A stretch of DNA of 64,000 nucleotides from Rhizophagus irregularis. Taxonomy: Eukaryota; Glomeromycota; Glomeromycetes; Glomerales; Glomeraceae. A program made the position numbers and the translations under genes. The notes beneath the pieces are model-generated. The model worked only from the letters and a program-made list of their open reading frames with translations, made no database searches and was not told the origin of the DNA. Positions within the stretch are counted from its first letter, which is position 1. Each line of letters starts with the position of its first letter. Shown one piece after another: positions 11,570 to 22,192 of this stretch. The stretch is from NCBI RefSeq assembly GCF_026210795.1, contig NC_089435.1, positions 2,108,001 to 2,172,000 on the forward strand, written 5' to 3'.

Positions 11570-12190
11570 TTATGAAAGTTTTAATAGTTCGTATATATAT
11601 GATCAGTGATCTATAACATATATTTGTAATATTATTATTAAGGATCAACAATTAAAATTTACAATAACTTCAATTTTTTTTTTTAATAAAAAATAAATAA
11701 ATATAATGTTTATTACATATAAGATATAAAAAATACCAGATAATAAAAATGAATTTTAAAAACAGTTCGTATTTGTCAGGTGATCTATGATATGCATAAT
11801 AGTACGATCAGCAATTAAATTTTACGTTGACTTCGTTGACTTCAAATTTTTTTTTTTTTTTGAACTAATTATACTTTGATATAAAAATAAAATAAATGCA
11901 ACTTCTTTTATTTCATTTATTTCATTGAAAAATAAATAAAGTACTTATTACATATAAAATATAAAAAACAATAGATAATAAAAAAAGAATTTTAAAAACA
12001 GTTCGTATTTGTCAGGTGATCTATGACATGTGTAACATGATCAGCAATTAAATTTTACGTAGACTTCAAATTTTTTTTTAAACCACTTTTCTTTGACATA
12101 AAAAATAAAATACGTTTTTTATTTCATTAAAAAAAATAAATATAGCACTTATTACATATAAAATATAAAGAACAGATAATAAAAAAAATT
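11570..12190. repeat. Tandem repeat, about 235-bp unit
   Basis: Three or more copies share CAGTTCGTATTTGTCAGGTGATCTATGA-type sequence, ATCAGCAATTAAATTTTACG and TTATTACATATAAAATATAAA. The copies near 11.75 and 12.0 kb are the best preserved. Non-coding. Confidence 0.75.
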
Positions 12191-12230
12191 AAAGAAAAGA
12201 TTATTACTGGGTTACGTTAGTTCATAAACA

Positions 12231-13215
12231 TTATTTAGTTTTTTGTTTTTTTTTTACCTCTTGTTGAATTTGAAATTTTTGGTGTATTATTTTTTTTTTA
12301 ATATTTTCGTTTCTCTCTTCATTTTCTTCAATATTTTCATTAATTCTTTCTTCATTTTCTTCATTTGTAATAGAAGTTTCACTATCATGAATTTCATCAC
12401 TTTGTTGATTTTGTAATAGAAAAGATCTTGAAATATCTGCTATTTTAGTCATATTTATTTTACGTTTATTTTTAGTTGGTGTCATTGACAATGATGGTTG
12501 TGTTGTTGAATTCTGTTGTATGAGAGAAATTCTTTGTTCTATAACAGATTTTGAAGATCCTTCATTACATGAATCAGATTTTGATTTCCATGGAACTACA
12601 ATACTGTTATCTGATTCTATTTTTGCTGATACAAACTGAAATTCCAAAATTTCACAGTATAATTGATCTTTTGCAAAAAAAAAATACTCCTGTTATATGA
12701 ACTGTTGAATTTTTTCTGGCTTTTGTTAATGCGTTCTTAAATCGCCCATTTGGTGGGTGAGTTAAATTTACAGTAAATGGAGTAAATTGATCCTTAGATA
12801 AATATGGCTTTACTTGTATTTGTAAAGTATATTCACTTTCTGTTAATTCTGCATACCCCAAAGTCTTTCCAAGAAGATGTACAGTTGGTTTTATTATAGG
12901 AATATCTTCCTTATCGATAAGGAGTTGTACATTAGTTGTAATAGAGATGTTTATTGAACCATCTTGAGTTGTTGAAAATTTTCCTGTAATTAAGTATACA
13001 TTTTCTGCCTTAAGTGGCGAAGTTACTTCAGATCCATCATCTGAATCAAGGTCTGTGTTATTTATTAAGGTCATATAATTGTAAAATTTATATATTTGAA
13101 ATGCATCTTCATTATCAATTCGGGAAATAGCCATGCCTTTCTGCAAGACACCATTATTAATAGTTTCATCAGTCACAGAGAGTATATACACAATGGTTGT
13201 AATGTTTGCAATCAT
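12231..13215 (-). CDS. Uncharacterised protein, frame broken by a homopolymer
   Basis: A frame from the ATG at 13215 runs to a stop at 12652-12654, but the coding character continues in another frame to 12231. The switch falls at a run of ten A (12675-12684 on the plus strand). One base fewer gives a single 328-codon frame, so a sequencing/assembly error, a length polymorphism or a young null allele are the simplest explanations. The N-terminal about 210 residues look beta-rich (VYLITGKF, STVHITGVFF and LEFQFVSAKI segments), loosely recalling OB-type folds, but I do not recognise the family. The C-terminus (about 225-327) is polar and acidic/basic with Glu/Asn-rich repeats (ENEERINENI...) and ends KKKQKTK, suggesting a disordered or coiled-coil tail and possibly nuclear location. 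Confidence 0.65.
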
Positions 13216-13309
13216 ATTTCGAAATTTTTTTTGAATCTGATTATTATTAAAATGAAAAATGAATAAAAGTAAAAAAAAGTAAATGAATTACTTATATTTA
13301 TAAAAAAAA

Positions 13310-13750
13310 TTATGACTTTAATATATTTATAATATATTTCATTTTTTTAAAAAAAAGTAATAATATTACAATTATTTATTATTATTTATGATTTATGATT
13401 ATTAAAAAAATGTGATTTTATTACAATTTATTACAAAATTATGATACATTTTATTTAAAAACTTAAAAAAGTGGTTCATTGAAAAAATTACGATTTTATT
13501 ATTTATTAATATATGAAAAATTTTGATTTTTATCAAATTTATTAAAAAAAATGCAATTTTATTGAAAAAATTACGATTTTATTACAATTTATTGCAAAAT
13601 TATGATGATTATATTACATTTATTTAAATTTAAAAAAAAAGTAGTTTTCATTGAAAAATTGCGATTTTATTATTTATTTACATTGAAAAAAAATTGATTT
13701 TATCAAAAATTTATTACAATTTATATAATAAAATTAATTTATTAATTTAT
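13310..13750. repeat. AT-rich tandem repeat, about 155-bp unit
   Basis: Words such as CAATTTATTACAAAATTATGAT, written here as TTTATTACAAAATTATGA and TTTATTGCAAAATTATGA, with AATTACGATTTTATTA, recur at about 13.41 and 13.57 kb with weaker copies around them. Non-coding, upstream of the minus-strand gene ending at 12231. Confidence 0.55.
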
Positions 13751-13825
13751 ATAATAGTTTATAATTGAAATAACATAATCTCATTAACTGTTAAATATTA
13801 CTTTATTAATTAAATAAATGATAAA

Positions 13826-14675
13826 AAAAAAGGGTAATTTTATTAAAACTAATTTGTTTATAGTTACTATATGCGGCTTTAAATTTTCTAACCTGTGAAT
13901 TCAATTTTAGTTTATTTTCATTGTAACGTAAATGATGATCATCTTTCAATTTTTCAATTTGTAAATTTATTTATTTTTTATTGTCCGGAGCGAAGCGAAG
14001 GACTATATATGTCTACGCACTATGATGATCTATGGAAATAACGTGTAAATTTTCAATCACGTGAGTTTCTCTGTCCAGGAATTCCAAGGCTAATCAGCAG
14101 AAAATTACCGGAATTCCAAGGCGTTATCCTGCTAATTAGTAGAATATCGCTACATCTTTATTTATTATACCTTGCTCCAGACTTAGTACAACGGTTCCCG
14201 TTTCCTAGTTATTAAAAAAGTGTAATAATCTGTTGAAAAAAACCACACTTTTATAATTATAGCTATAAAAAAAGGGTGGTTTCATTGTAACTAATTTATT
14301 TATAGTTATTAAATTGTGGCTTTAGTTCTTTTAACTAATATTAACATATGAATTTAATTGTAGATTATTTTCATTGTGACGTAAATGATGATCATCTTTC
14401 GATTTTCAATTTGTAAATTTATTTATTTTTTTTTATTATTAATTAAAAAAATGTGTAATTTATGGGAAAAATCACAATTTTTAATTTAATTAACAAACAA
14501 ATAAAAAAATACAATTTTATTAATAAAAAAAAGTACCTTCATTATAACTAATTTATTTATAGTTACTATATACAAGTTTCAATTTTTATAACATGTGAAT
14601 CAAATTTTAGATTATTTTTTACTTACTGTGACGTAAATGATGATCAACTTCAATTCACGAAATTTATTTAAACAA
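13826..14675. repeat. Three copies of an about 160-bp repeat, the first pair separated by an insertion
   Basis: Units at about 13826-13982, 14268-14443 and 14525-14675 share ACTAATTTATTTATAGTTA, GACGTAAATGATGATCA and AATTTGTAAATTTATTTATT-like words. Between units 1 and 2 lies about 220 bp of different, more GC-rich DNA (about 13982-14205, containing GTCCGGAGCGAAGCGAAGGA and two GGAATTCCAAGGC words) with no obvious terminal repeats. Confidence 0.65.
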
Positions 14676-14702
14676 CTGCTGTCCAAAAAACAATCAATTG
14701 AT

Positions 14703-14737
14703 ATATTGAAATTGAAATTGAAATTGAAATTGAAATT
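14703..14737. repeat. Hexanucleotide microsatellite (GAAATT)n
   Basis: About five to six perfect GAAATT units lie just upstream of the LINE insertion. The rest of 14738-14974 shows nothing recognisable. Confidence 0.85.
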
Positions 14738-15115
14738 CATTGCAATGAAACGAAATTTCAATTATGTTTATATATATTTTATTTAAAAACGGACCCTGTT
14801 TTGCCATATTTGCTAACCAAATTAGGACCTACTTCCTTCCTTTTTTGGAATACAACTTATTATTATAACGGCCAATCACAATAAACAACACTATGAAATT
14901 TAGATCATCTGAGTGCTAACAACTTTGTATCGTGATCTGTATATATTGATAAATATATATTCGACATGTTTGATATTGATCAACAATCGCTCTGATGATC
15001 GTTAAAAACCAAAAATCCACAGAAGAAATTTTTACTAAAAAACACATTTCTTTATAGACAAGTGTCGATTTTTTCACCAATTTTGGTCTCTACGTTCTTC
15101 TCGGAACATTATCAT

Positions 15116-15918
15116 ATGAGTTTTGCTATAGGGAAAAAATTTTTGAAAAAATTTCTTAAAAATTTAGAAAAATCTTATCGCCCTGTTACTAACGACGAAG
15201 ACATATATCTTACATATTCGTCTCCCAATAAAAGAAACAATATGACTTCCAGTCAACCTGCAGGTTCTTCTCAAACTGCTCATAACACCATAACGGACAC
15301 GACTATGGAAGAGGCATTATCCACCTCTCCCACTCATATTCTCTCGCACAGCGAAATCGAACTTACATCACGTGACTTACAGGAAAATGATATTCACACG
15401 CAAACACCAATCACTGAAAATTTGACTTTTATGGAGGAAGATCCTATTGAACCTAACCCCGATAAGGGGAAATCACCAGAAACACAATCAGCCACACAAA
15501 TAAACACTCCTAATCCGGTACAAATCACGGTGCTAAATGATATTTTTAAACAGACACCACAAGCTTCAAACAAAGCACACAAAGGATTTATTCCTAGAGA
15601 TAGTTTCCCACCGAAACTTTCTAACAACGAAATTATCAATCTAATAAAGACGTCATTTATCAAAGACAGTAATGCTTTTAGATTTGATGTTAATACAACA
15701 TCCACATATAGATACTTTACTATTCACTTCAGAACACGTGACTCACTTGTTCAATATATCGAAAAAAGTCCTGACAACCTCAAACACATAAAAATTTACG
15801 AACTCACCAATGAGACTATCAACACATTAATTGAACGCAAATTCGCTAATTTAGACCAGGCCGTCATAAAAATTATGGATATCCCATACAACTACGATAC
15901 ATCCATGCTCATCAAGCA
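15116..15918 (+). pseudogene. LINE ORF1, 5' segment
   Basis: Starts at the ATG at 15116, the first in-frame ATG; the frame is open upstream to about 15062. The segment is open up to the DNA transposon insertion and encodes about 267 residues. It starts with a basic stretch (KKFLKKFLKN), is then Ser/Thr/Pro/Gln-rich, and ends in a more structured segment (RYFTIHFRTRDSLVQYIEKS) that may be the start of an RRM-like region. ORF1 proteins of LINEs bind the element RNA. The reading frame continues at 20623 after the insertion. Confidence 0.75.
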
Positions 15919-16073
15919 AGGACCCCGAAGAATATATAAATAACTCAGATCCAAATTTAAATTTTAATATGTTCTTTATACATTTAATTTTTATTAATAG
16001 CTTTATACAAAATCAGCATATAAGTTCTAATCCTATTATAATTTTATACAACTTTACCTCTAAGTTATAAATT

Positions 16074-19000
16074 CTATGCAATTATCTGAATTACTTCTTT
16101 TTGATTAAAAAAATTATAATGAATTTTTGCTTTGTTTAATAACTGAAGAGTATTATCATCAAAAACCTTTATATCTTGCATGTTTAAATGATAAATAACA
16201 TTTTTTGGATGTTGATGAGTAATTAAAAAACATCCCTCCTCTGTTAAAGCTGAAAAAATATTACGTATAGGAGTAAAAACTTTGAGAGTTATATATGATA
16301 TATTTTCAATGTCTGTAATTGGTTCTTGATGATAACTATAATATCCATATGCTTCATAAAAGCTAGAAATTACTTGTCCAATACAAAGTTGTAATCCAAA
16401 AACAACTAGAATAAAATCTTGCTCATTAAGAGGATTATGACTATTAATATTTGCTGATTCAATATTTTCAACTATAAAATGAAAAAATTATTTTAATAAT
16501 TTCTAATAATATAATAAACTTATTCAATTTATACTCACTTAAATTTTTATTATCAATTAAAATTTTTTGCCGTTTTTTTGATTGCCCCTTTTCATAAAAA
16601 GTAGCAAGAGATTGGCTCATAGTTTTTCGCTCATTTTTCCATCTCTTTTCACGTTGTTTAACAATTCGCATTTCAGCATTTTCATTTTTACTAAAAAATG
16701 AGACAATATGATTTGCTTGATTAGGTTTAATTAAACCAGATTTGCATAATTTTGTACTATTAGTTTTAATTGTACGTTCAATATTGCGAGAATTATAAGC
16801 ATTATGCTTCTCACGTTGATACACCATTTCTTGAAAATCAATTACATTTTCAGTAACCAGTATAGTAGTATCAGTATTATTAATATCTTAAATTTAAAAT
16901 AAATAATATTAGTATCTATAAATAATTATTTATAAATTGTAATTCTTTAACATTACCTGTATTAATTATACTTGAATCCAATGTTTCATCTATATCAATA
17001 AAAGAAAGTTGCTTTTGACATTCATTTAAAGACAAATTTTGACTATCTTTATTTATGTTTACTTTTTCCCTTTCATTTTCTTTTTGTCTTATAAGATTCA
17101 CTTCTTTAGCCGCATAACCAATTATTTGAGAAAGATCAAGATTAGAAAAATTCTCATCTGAATCTTGCATGCATTCATCATGATTATCTGAACCAGATAC
17201 TTCTCCATCATTAGGACCTATTAAGATATAAGGCCGAAGTGAATTAATAGGTACAATATCGGGAGTCAACATTCCTAGAAATTCAGCAAGATCACATGCT
17301 AGTTGGCGTGACTGATCAAATGCATGATGAATTTGAATATCATTTGGCCAAGATCACAATATATTCACTTGATCAAATTCAATAATTTCGTTATTATATT
17401 CAAATTGATATCCTATCAAGTAAAATAATTAATTTATTTATATGTTAGCTATAATCATTATATAGTATTAAACAAAGGAATTTTTTTTACTTACCATCAC
17501 GTACAGATTTCTCTTTATTGAAAGACAATTCTTTTGAATTTAATGCTTTGGTATAGTGGCCAATTTTTGGTACCATTTCTAACAACTCTGCAAAATCAAA
17601 ATCAGCATTAATTTGCCGTGCTGCTCCAAAAAAATGTTCACAGGCTTCTGAACCATGAATCCAAGGAATAAGAGGATATTGACTATAATAATCTCTATGA
17701 GCTTTTACAAGTAAAACTATTGATTCTGCTAATGAAGTCATTATTGCAAATGTTTGAGATGCAATAAAGTTCTGAGATACAGAAATAAATTCAGGATACT
17801 TTCGTGCTAATGTATTTATATGAAATCGCCAAATTCGCAAAAAAAAATAAGAAGTCATTGCCATTCTTATTCGTTCAAGAGGTGAAATATTTCTATTCAA
17901 ATAACTATCAACCAATTCACCTAATAAAATAAGATAAATATTAAATAAATATATTTAGTATATTTATATTTATAAACAAAAGAGTTGCAGTTCCTTACCA
18001 ATTATAAATAGATATATAAATGTGCCCTTGAATTCGGATTTGATCTTATTATTAGAATCAAGGCAACATGCCAAATTTTTAGGGCAAAAGGTTCGATAAG
18101 CTGCACCATCGTCTTGACGATCAAGCTTATACACATCAGACTTATACATGGGACTTTGGAGATGAGATAACAATTTTGTAAAATGATTAAATCCTATAGT
18201 AGAATGACCAAATGTGAGAGCTCGAGCACCAGACATTGCTGCATTACGTCCCGTCTTCTTAGCATGTTTAGGATCTTGAATTCGTACTATTGGTCCAATA
18301 TTTGGAAAATTGGACAACTGAAATCAATGTTATATGGTGTATAATTAAATCTAAGTCTATCGGAAGTTTTAATCTGTTAAATTTGAGTTTGTGCGTTAAA
18401 CTCAACTTGTGCACCATCAGAACCAATTGAGATTATGTGTAATCCAAGTTCCTGTGCAAAATCCAAAAGTAACTTATGTATATTGACGATTGATTCCGTT
18501 TTATCAGATCCATTGTTAGGAAGAAGAGCAATAATTACTGGAGGAAATTTTGGCAACGGAACCTAAATAGAATTTCGTAATGTTAACATAATTATATTTA
18601 ACCTGCCTTACCAATATATTAATAATATTTACCTGTAATATATACACTCTTACATATTTTGCAATAGAATTATTTTCCTTAATTTTGTTGATTACAAGTG
18701 GAATATCGTTATATGTTTTGATACTTGTCTCATTAACTGAAAATGTAGATCCAATTATGCATCCCATCTGCGATGAATATCGGAGGCGAGGTTTTAGTTT
18801 TGTATTGTCGGACATAGCTGCAATCGGTCCATCATAACCAATTGAATCCAAAAATCGCTTAAAACGAGCTACGTTTTCAAAACAAAGTGTTGGATCCGTT
18901 AATATATCTTCAGAATTAGAACGCAAACGCCTAAAGATTGTTAAAAAGCTTTATTAAGTTATTTTTTAAATAAAATGTACCAAGATAGTAATTTTATACC

Positions 19001-20188
19001 TGATATTCTGGATCGTTAAACCTTCTAAGTTTTGTCGAAATAAATTTAATGCATGCGGACTAAAGGTACCAAGTACTATGAGAAAGTTTTTAAATTCCTC
19101 AGAATATTTCAGGTTTTGTTTACCCTTATTTTTCTCTTTTTTAGATGCAACTTGTGTCATAATTTCACAAAGACCTGTAAAAACTGGTTTTTCTTTAAAA
19201 GCACCATTAATACCTTTATTTGCCAATGTTACCCAAACATCTGAAGCCGTATCAGAGTTATTGTCTTTGATAAGAGACCAAACGATATTAAGATCAACAT
19301 ATTTCAAATACTTTTTCAGAGGATCGTTTTCGAAATAGTGTTTTGGGATATGCTTCAATTTTGATTTTGGTGGTTTTACAATTGCAATTCGATTTTGTAA
19401 ATTCTTATCAACTTTTAAGCTAAGACATTCATTACAAGCACTTTTATCAGTATATCCTGCGCAATTCATTGAACATACAGAATTACCTTGATTAAAGATA
19501 TTTTATTAATATGTATATATACAGATTATATGAAACAAATAGCACTTCAACTTACAATCACGATCAACTCGCCATATTGCTTCTGAATATAACTGACGAT
19601 TCAATCGGCATTTTTGTGAATGAGTTAATCTCTTACGCGTAAATTTATTTGGAAAGAGATTAGGGAAAAGCTCCTTTGCTACAATTTCAATTCTTCTAGT
19701 TCCACCAAATTGAACAGGAGTACGACTGATATATTGGCGAATTGATCTAGATTTGAGACCAGGGCAAGGTTTCATTTATTGTTAGATAAGGTTATTGCAT
19801 CATCTTCACTACTTGAGTATTCATCCTCAATATCACTTTCTGTTTGTACTTCATTTTCTTCATCAACGTTAAACAAATCATCATCATCCATTCTATCATC
19901 ATCATCACTTTCCCATTCTTCGGCACTACTAACATCATCTGCATTTTCATTTTTTTCATTTTTTTCTAGCTTAGAAATTGGTTTATAAAAATTCAAGATA
20001 GATTGAACTCCTTGCTTAGCCAAACATCCTTTACCCTTAACGTGAATATTTAAAAAGGTTTCATCATAGCGACGACTAAGTTTAATAGTTTTACCACAAC
20101 GACAAATAACTTTCTTCATACGAAGTATGTGAGCGCAATATGGATGTTTTGCAAGTCTTTCCTTGCTATATTTCCAAGCAAATGGCAT
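16074..20188 (-). pseudogene. P-like transposase, nine exons, two disabling changes
   Basis: Proposed exons on the minus strand are 20188-19556, 19486-19000, 18930-18633, 18562-18407, 18317-17999, 17920-17495, 17412-16957, 16886-16539 and 16471-16074. All introns are GT-AG with consistent phases, and the total is about 1,174 codons allowing for one missing base. Exon 1 has a Cys/His cluster (CRCGKTIKL...H...GKGC) and an Asp/Glu-rich stretch. Exons 1-2 form a second cluster (DCNSVCSMNC...CNEC). Candidate catalytic motifs are MSDNTKLKPRLRYS (first Asp), ISIGSDGAQ (second Asp) and GSEACEHFFGAARQ (Glu, compare ENFF of P/THAP9 transposases). Defects are a one-base deletion in an A run near 19772-19777 and an in-frame TGA at 17354-17356. 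It would cut and paste the element if intact. The family call rests on motif resemblance only. Confidence 0.7.
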
Positions 20189-20275
20189 TTTAAGAAAAAC
20201 AAAAAGAACCAAAGTTTATGATAAAAATATGAAGAATTTTTAAAAATAAAACGTATAACAAGAGATGAAAATACA

Positions 20276-20375
20276 CAATAAAAAAAAATAAAATGCACGA
20301 TAAAAAAAAATGAAATGCACGATGAAAAAAAAGATGAAATGCACGATGAAAAAAAAGATGAAATGCACGATGATG
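20276..20375. repeat. 22-bp tandem repeat inside the DNA transposon
   Basis: About five units of AAATGCACGATGAAAAAAAA type lie between the transposase start and the right terminus. They may be transposase-binding or promoter sequences. Open frames across them are low-complexity artefacts. Confidence 0.75.
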
Positions 20376-20622
20376 AAAAATTGTATGATCACATTTTTTA
20401 TATATAGATATATACTAATAATGTATAAATGTATTTTATACAAATTAAAATCTGAATTGCTTTAAAAATCTATTTCCGTTATACAAACGTATACCTAACT
20501 TCTAAATTTACCGACTGATCAGATTATACAAATTTAACTTTAAGTTTCTAAAAAGTGATATAGTAACTTTATACAAACCTGAATCCCAGTTATATATATA
20601 ATCTTCGGGGTCCTATCAAGCA

Positions 20623-21891
20623 CCTCGCCGTAAAACAGGTAGCAACGTCCTTGAATACAAGGAAATTAAAAAACCTCCAAGAAAAATTCCCAATCGCAAC
20701 AATCGCGGACGTACTATTTTCATAAAACCAGCCTACAAACTACTTATTGTCCAATTTGACAAACAGTCAGCATATGATTATTTTATGAAAGAAAACTATT
20801 GGAGCCTTGAAATCGAGAACTTCGTAGTAAGGATTTTACCTGGAAACCCTGACGACCCTGAATATAAAAAATGCACCAGCTGTTACTTTAAAATTACTGG
20901 ACTCCCCCTCAACACCACAGCCAAGGACATTGAACCACTTATCAAGCACGTCTATGGACGAACTTGTACATTCACACAAACCACCAAACACTCAACTATG
21001 AAAAACGCCTATATTTACATTTCACTGGATAACTATCCAGTTGACGCGATTAATGGCGCTTCCTCACTATTTGAAGGTTATAACCTCCACATCCTACCGG
21101 GTCATCTATCACTCAAAACGTGTAACACTTGTGGATCACCCCTTCACGAAACGAAAGATTGTGATGATAAAAACTTCGATACAGACCAATCTAATCGCAA
21201 ATTCTTCAAAAAATGATTTATTAATCGTAATGAAGAAAAAATTACAATCAGTGAAAACCACAGAGCCAGATATAATCACGTCATAACTCTAAATGCAAAT
21301 AAAAGTTCAAACACAACGTCACCAAATTATAAGTCTAGCCAACCACTAGCACGCAATTACAATAACAAAAATCCACAATCAGGCAGCTTGTTATATCCTC
21401 GTCAAAACAAACAACCATACAACCATACAAACCATGGCAATAATAGCAAAAATTATAAATATGACAATTCCTATATTGCCCCGCACTTGGACAATCCTCA
21501 AATGTCTACCACCAAAAACTCAGAACACAGAATTACCCAACTGGAACAACAAGTCCAATCACTCCTAGATAGCGTTAAGACACTTCAAGAAGGAAAAACT
21601 AAAGTCGATAGTACTATCGCCGATATTCACCACAACCATAATTTAATGAGTTCATCACTCAATGATATAACCACCAGACTAGACAAGTACGACACAATTA
21701 TACAACATCTCACGACTAACATTAACCTACTTAGTCAAGAAAAGATCGCACAATCAAAAGATCGCTCCATCAAATCACCAAAAAGAACATCACCATACGA
21801 ACAGTCTTTGTATAGGGCAGCAAAAACTAGATATAATCTAAGAGCAATAAACAAGGTAACATCACAGCGAAAGACAGTGAACAGCCCTTAG
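20623..21891 (+). pseudogene. LINE ORF1, 3' segment with CCHC zinc knuckle
   Basis: The frame resumes after the transposon. A one-base loss near 20634 (GTAAAACAGG) shifts the frame, and an in-frame TGA at 21214-21216 interrupts it. Content: an RRM-like region (KLLIVQFDKQSAYDYFMKEN ... YKKCTSCYFKITGLP), then CNTCGSPLHETKDC at 21121-21162 (C-x2-C-x4-H-x4-C), typical of LINE nucleic-acid-binding ORF1 proteins, then an N/S/Q-rich linker and a coiled-coil-like stretch (RITQLEQQVQSLLDSVKTLQ). It ends at 21891. Confidence 0.8.
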
Positions 21892-22192
21892 CAACTGATG
21901 AAGACACTGACGCCCCCGATGATGTCGTTATGTCAGACAGTGCCGTCTTTGAAGGAATCATTGACGAACTATCAAACACAACACCAACTGAGACTAAGTT
22001 CTCAGTTAAATCCTATAACCCTCTTAACCTCCTCCCGCAGTTTAATGCAACGCATTAATTACGTGTCTAGTATTAATACTATCACCTCCCCCTCTCTTTT
22101 TTTTGGATATACTTCTTGGATTTACCCATTTAGATATTAATGGCTTAAATATTTCGATTCACATATTCATACTTTTTTATACAATTTTTTTT

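Larger units (their letters stand above)
15919..20614 (-). mobile_element. P-element-like DNA transposon (4.7 kb) inserted in LINE ORF1
   Basis: Perfect 8-bp target duplications ATCAAGCA at 15911-15918 and 20615-20622 flank imperfect 33-bp terminal inverted repeats that start with a perfect AGGACCCCGAAGA and show about five mismatches overall. Subterminal TTATACAAA-type words occur near both ends, and a 22-bp tandem repeat lies at 20276-20375. It carries one minus-strand, nine-exon transposase gene. The 8-bp duplication, about 30-bp inverted repeats and the D...D...E..FF motif layout fit the P superfamily; a Zisupton/KDZ relationship is the main alternative. Confidence 0.85.

Noticed and set aside
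15394-15705. 103-codon minus-strand frame with Leu/Ser-rich sequence
   Set aside because: It is antisense to the LINE ORF1, whose plus-strand frame is clearly coding.
19078-19338. Plus-strand frames opposite the transposase
   Set aside because: Antisense shadows of well-supported transposase exons with consistent splice phases.
20276-20375. Possible CRISPR-like array of regularly spaced repeats
   Set aside because: Units are contiguous 22-bp tandem repeats without unique spacers, inside a eukaryotic transposon.
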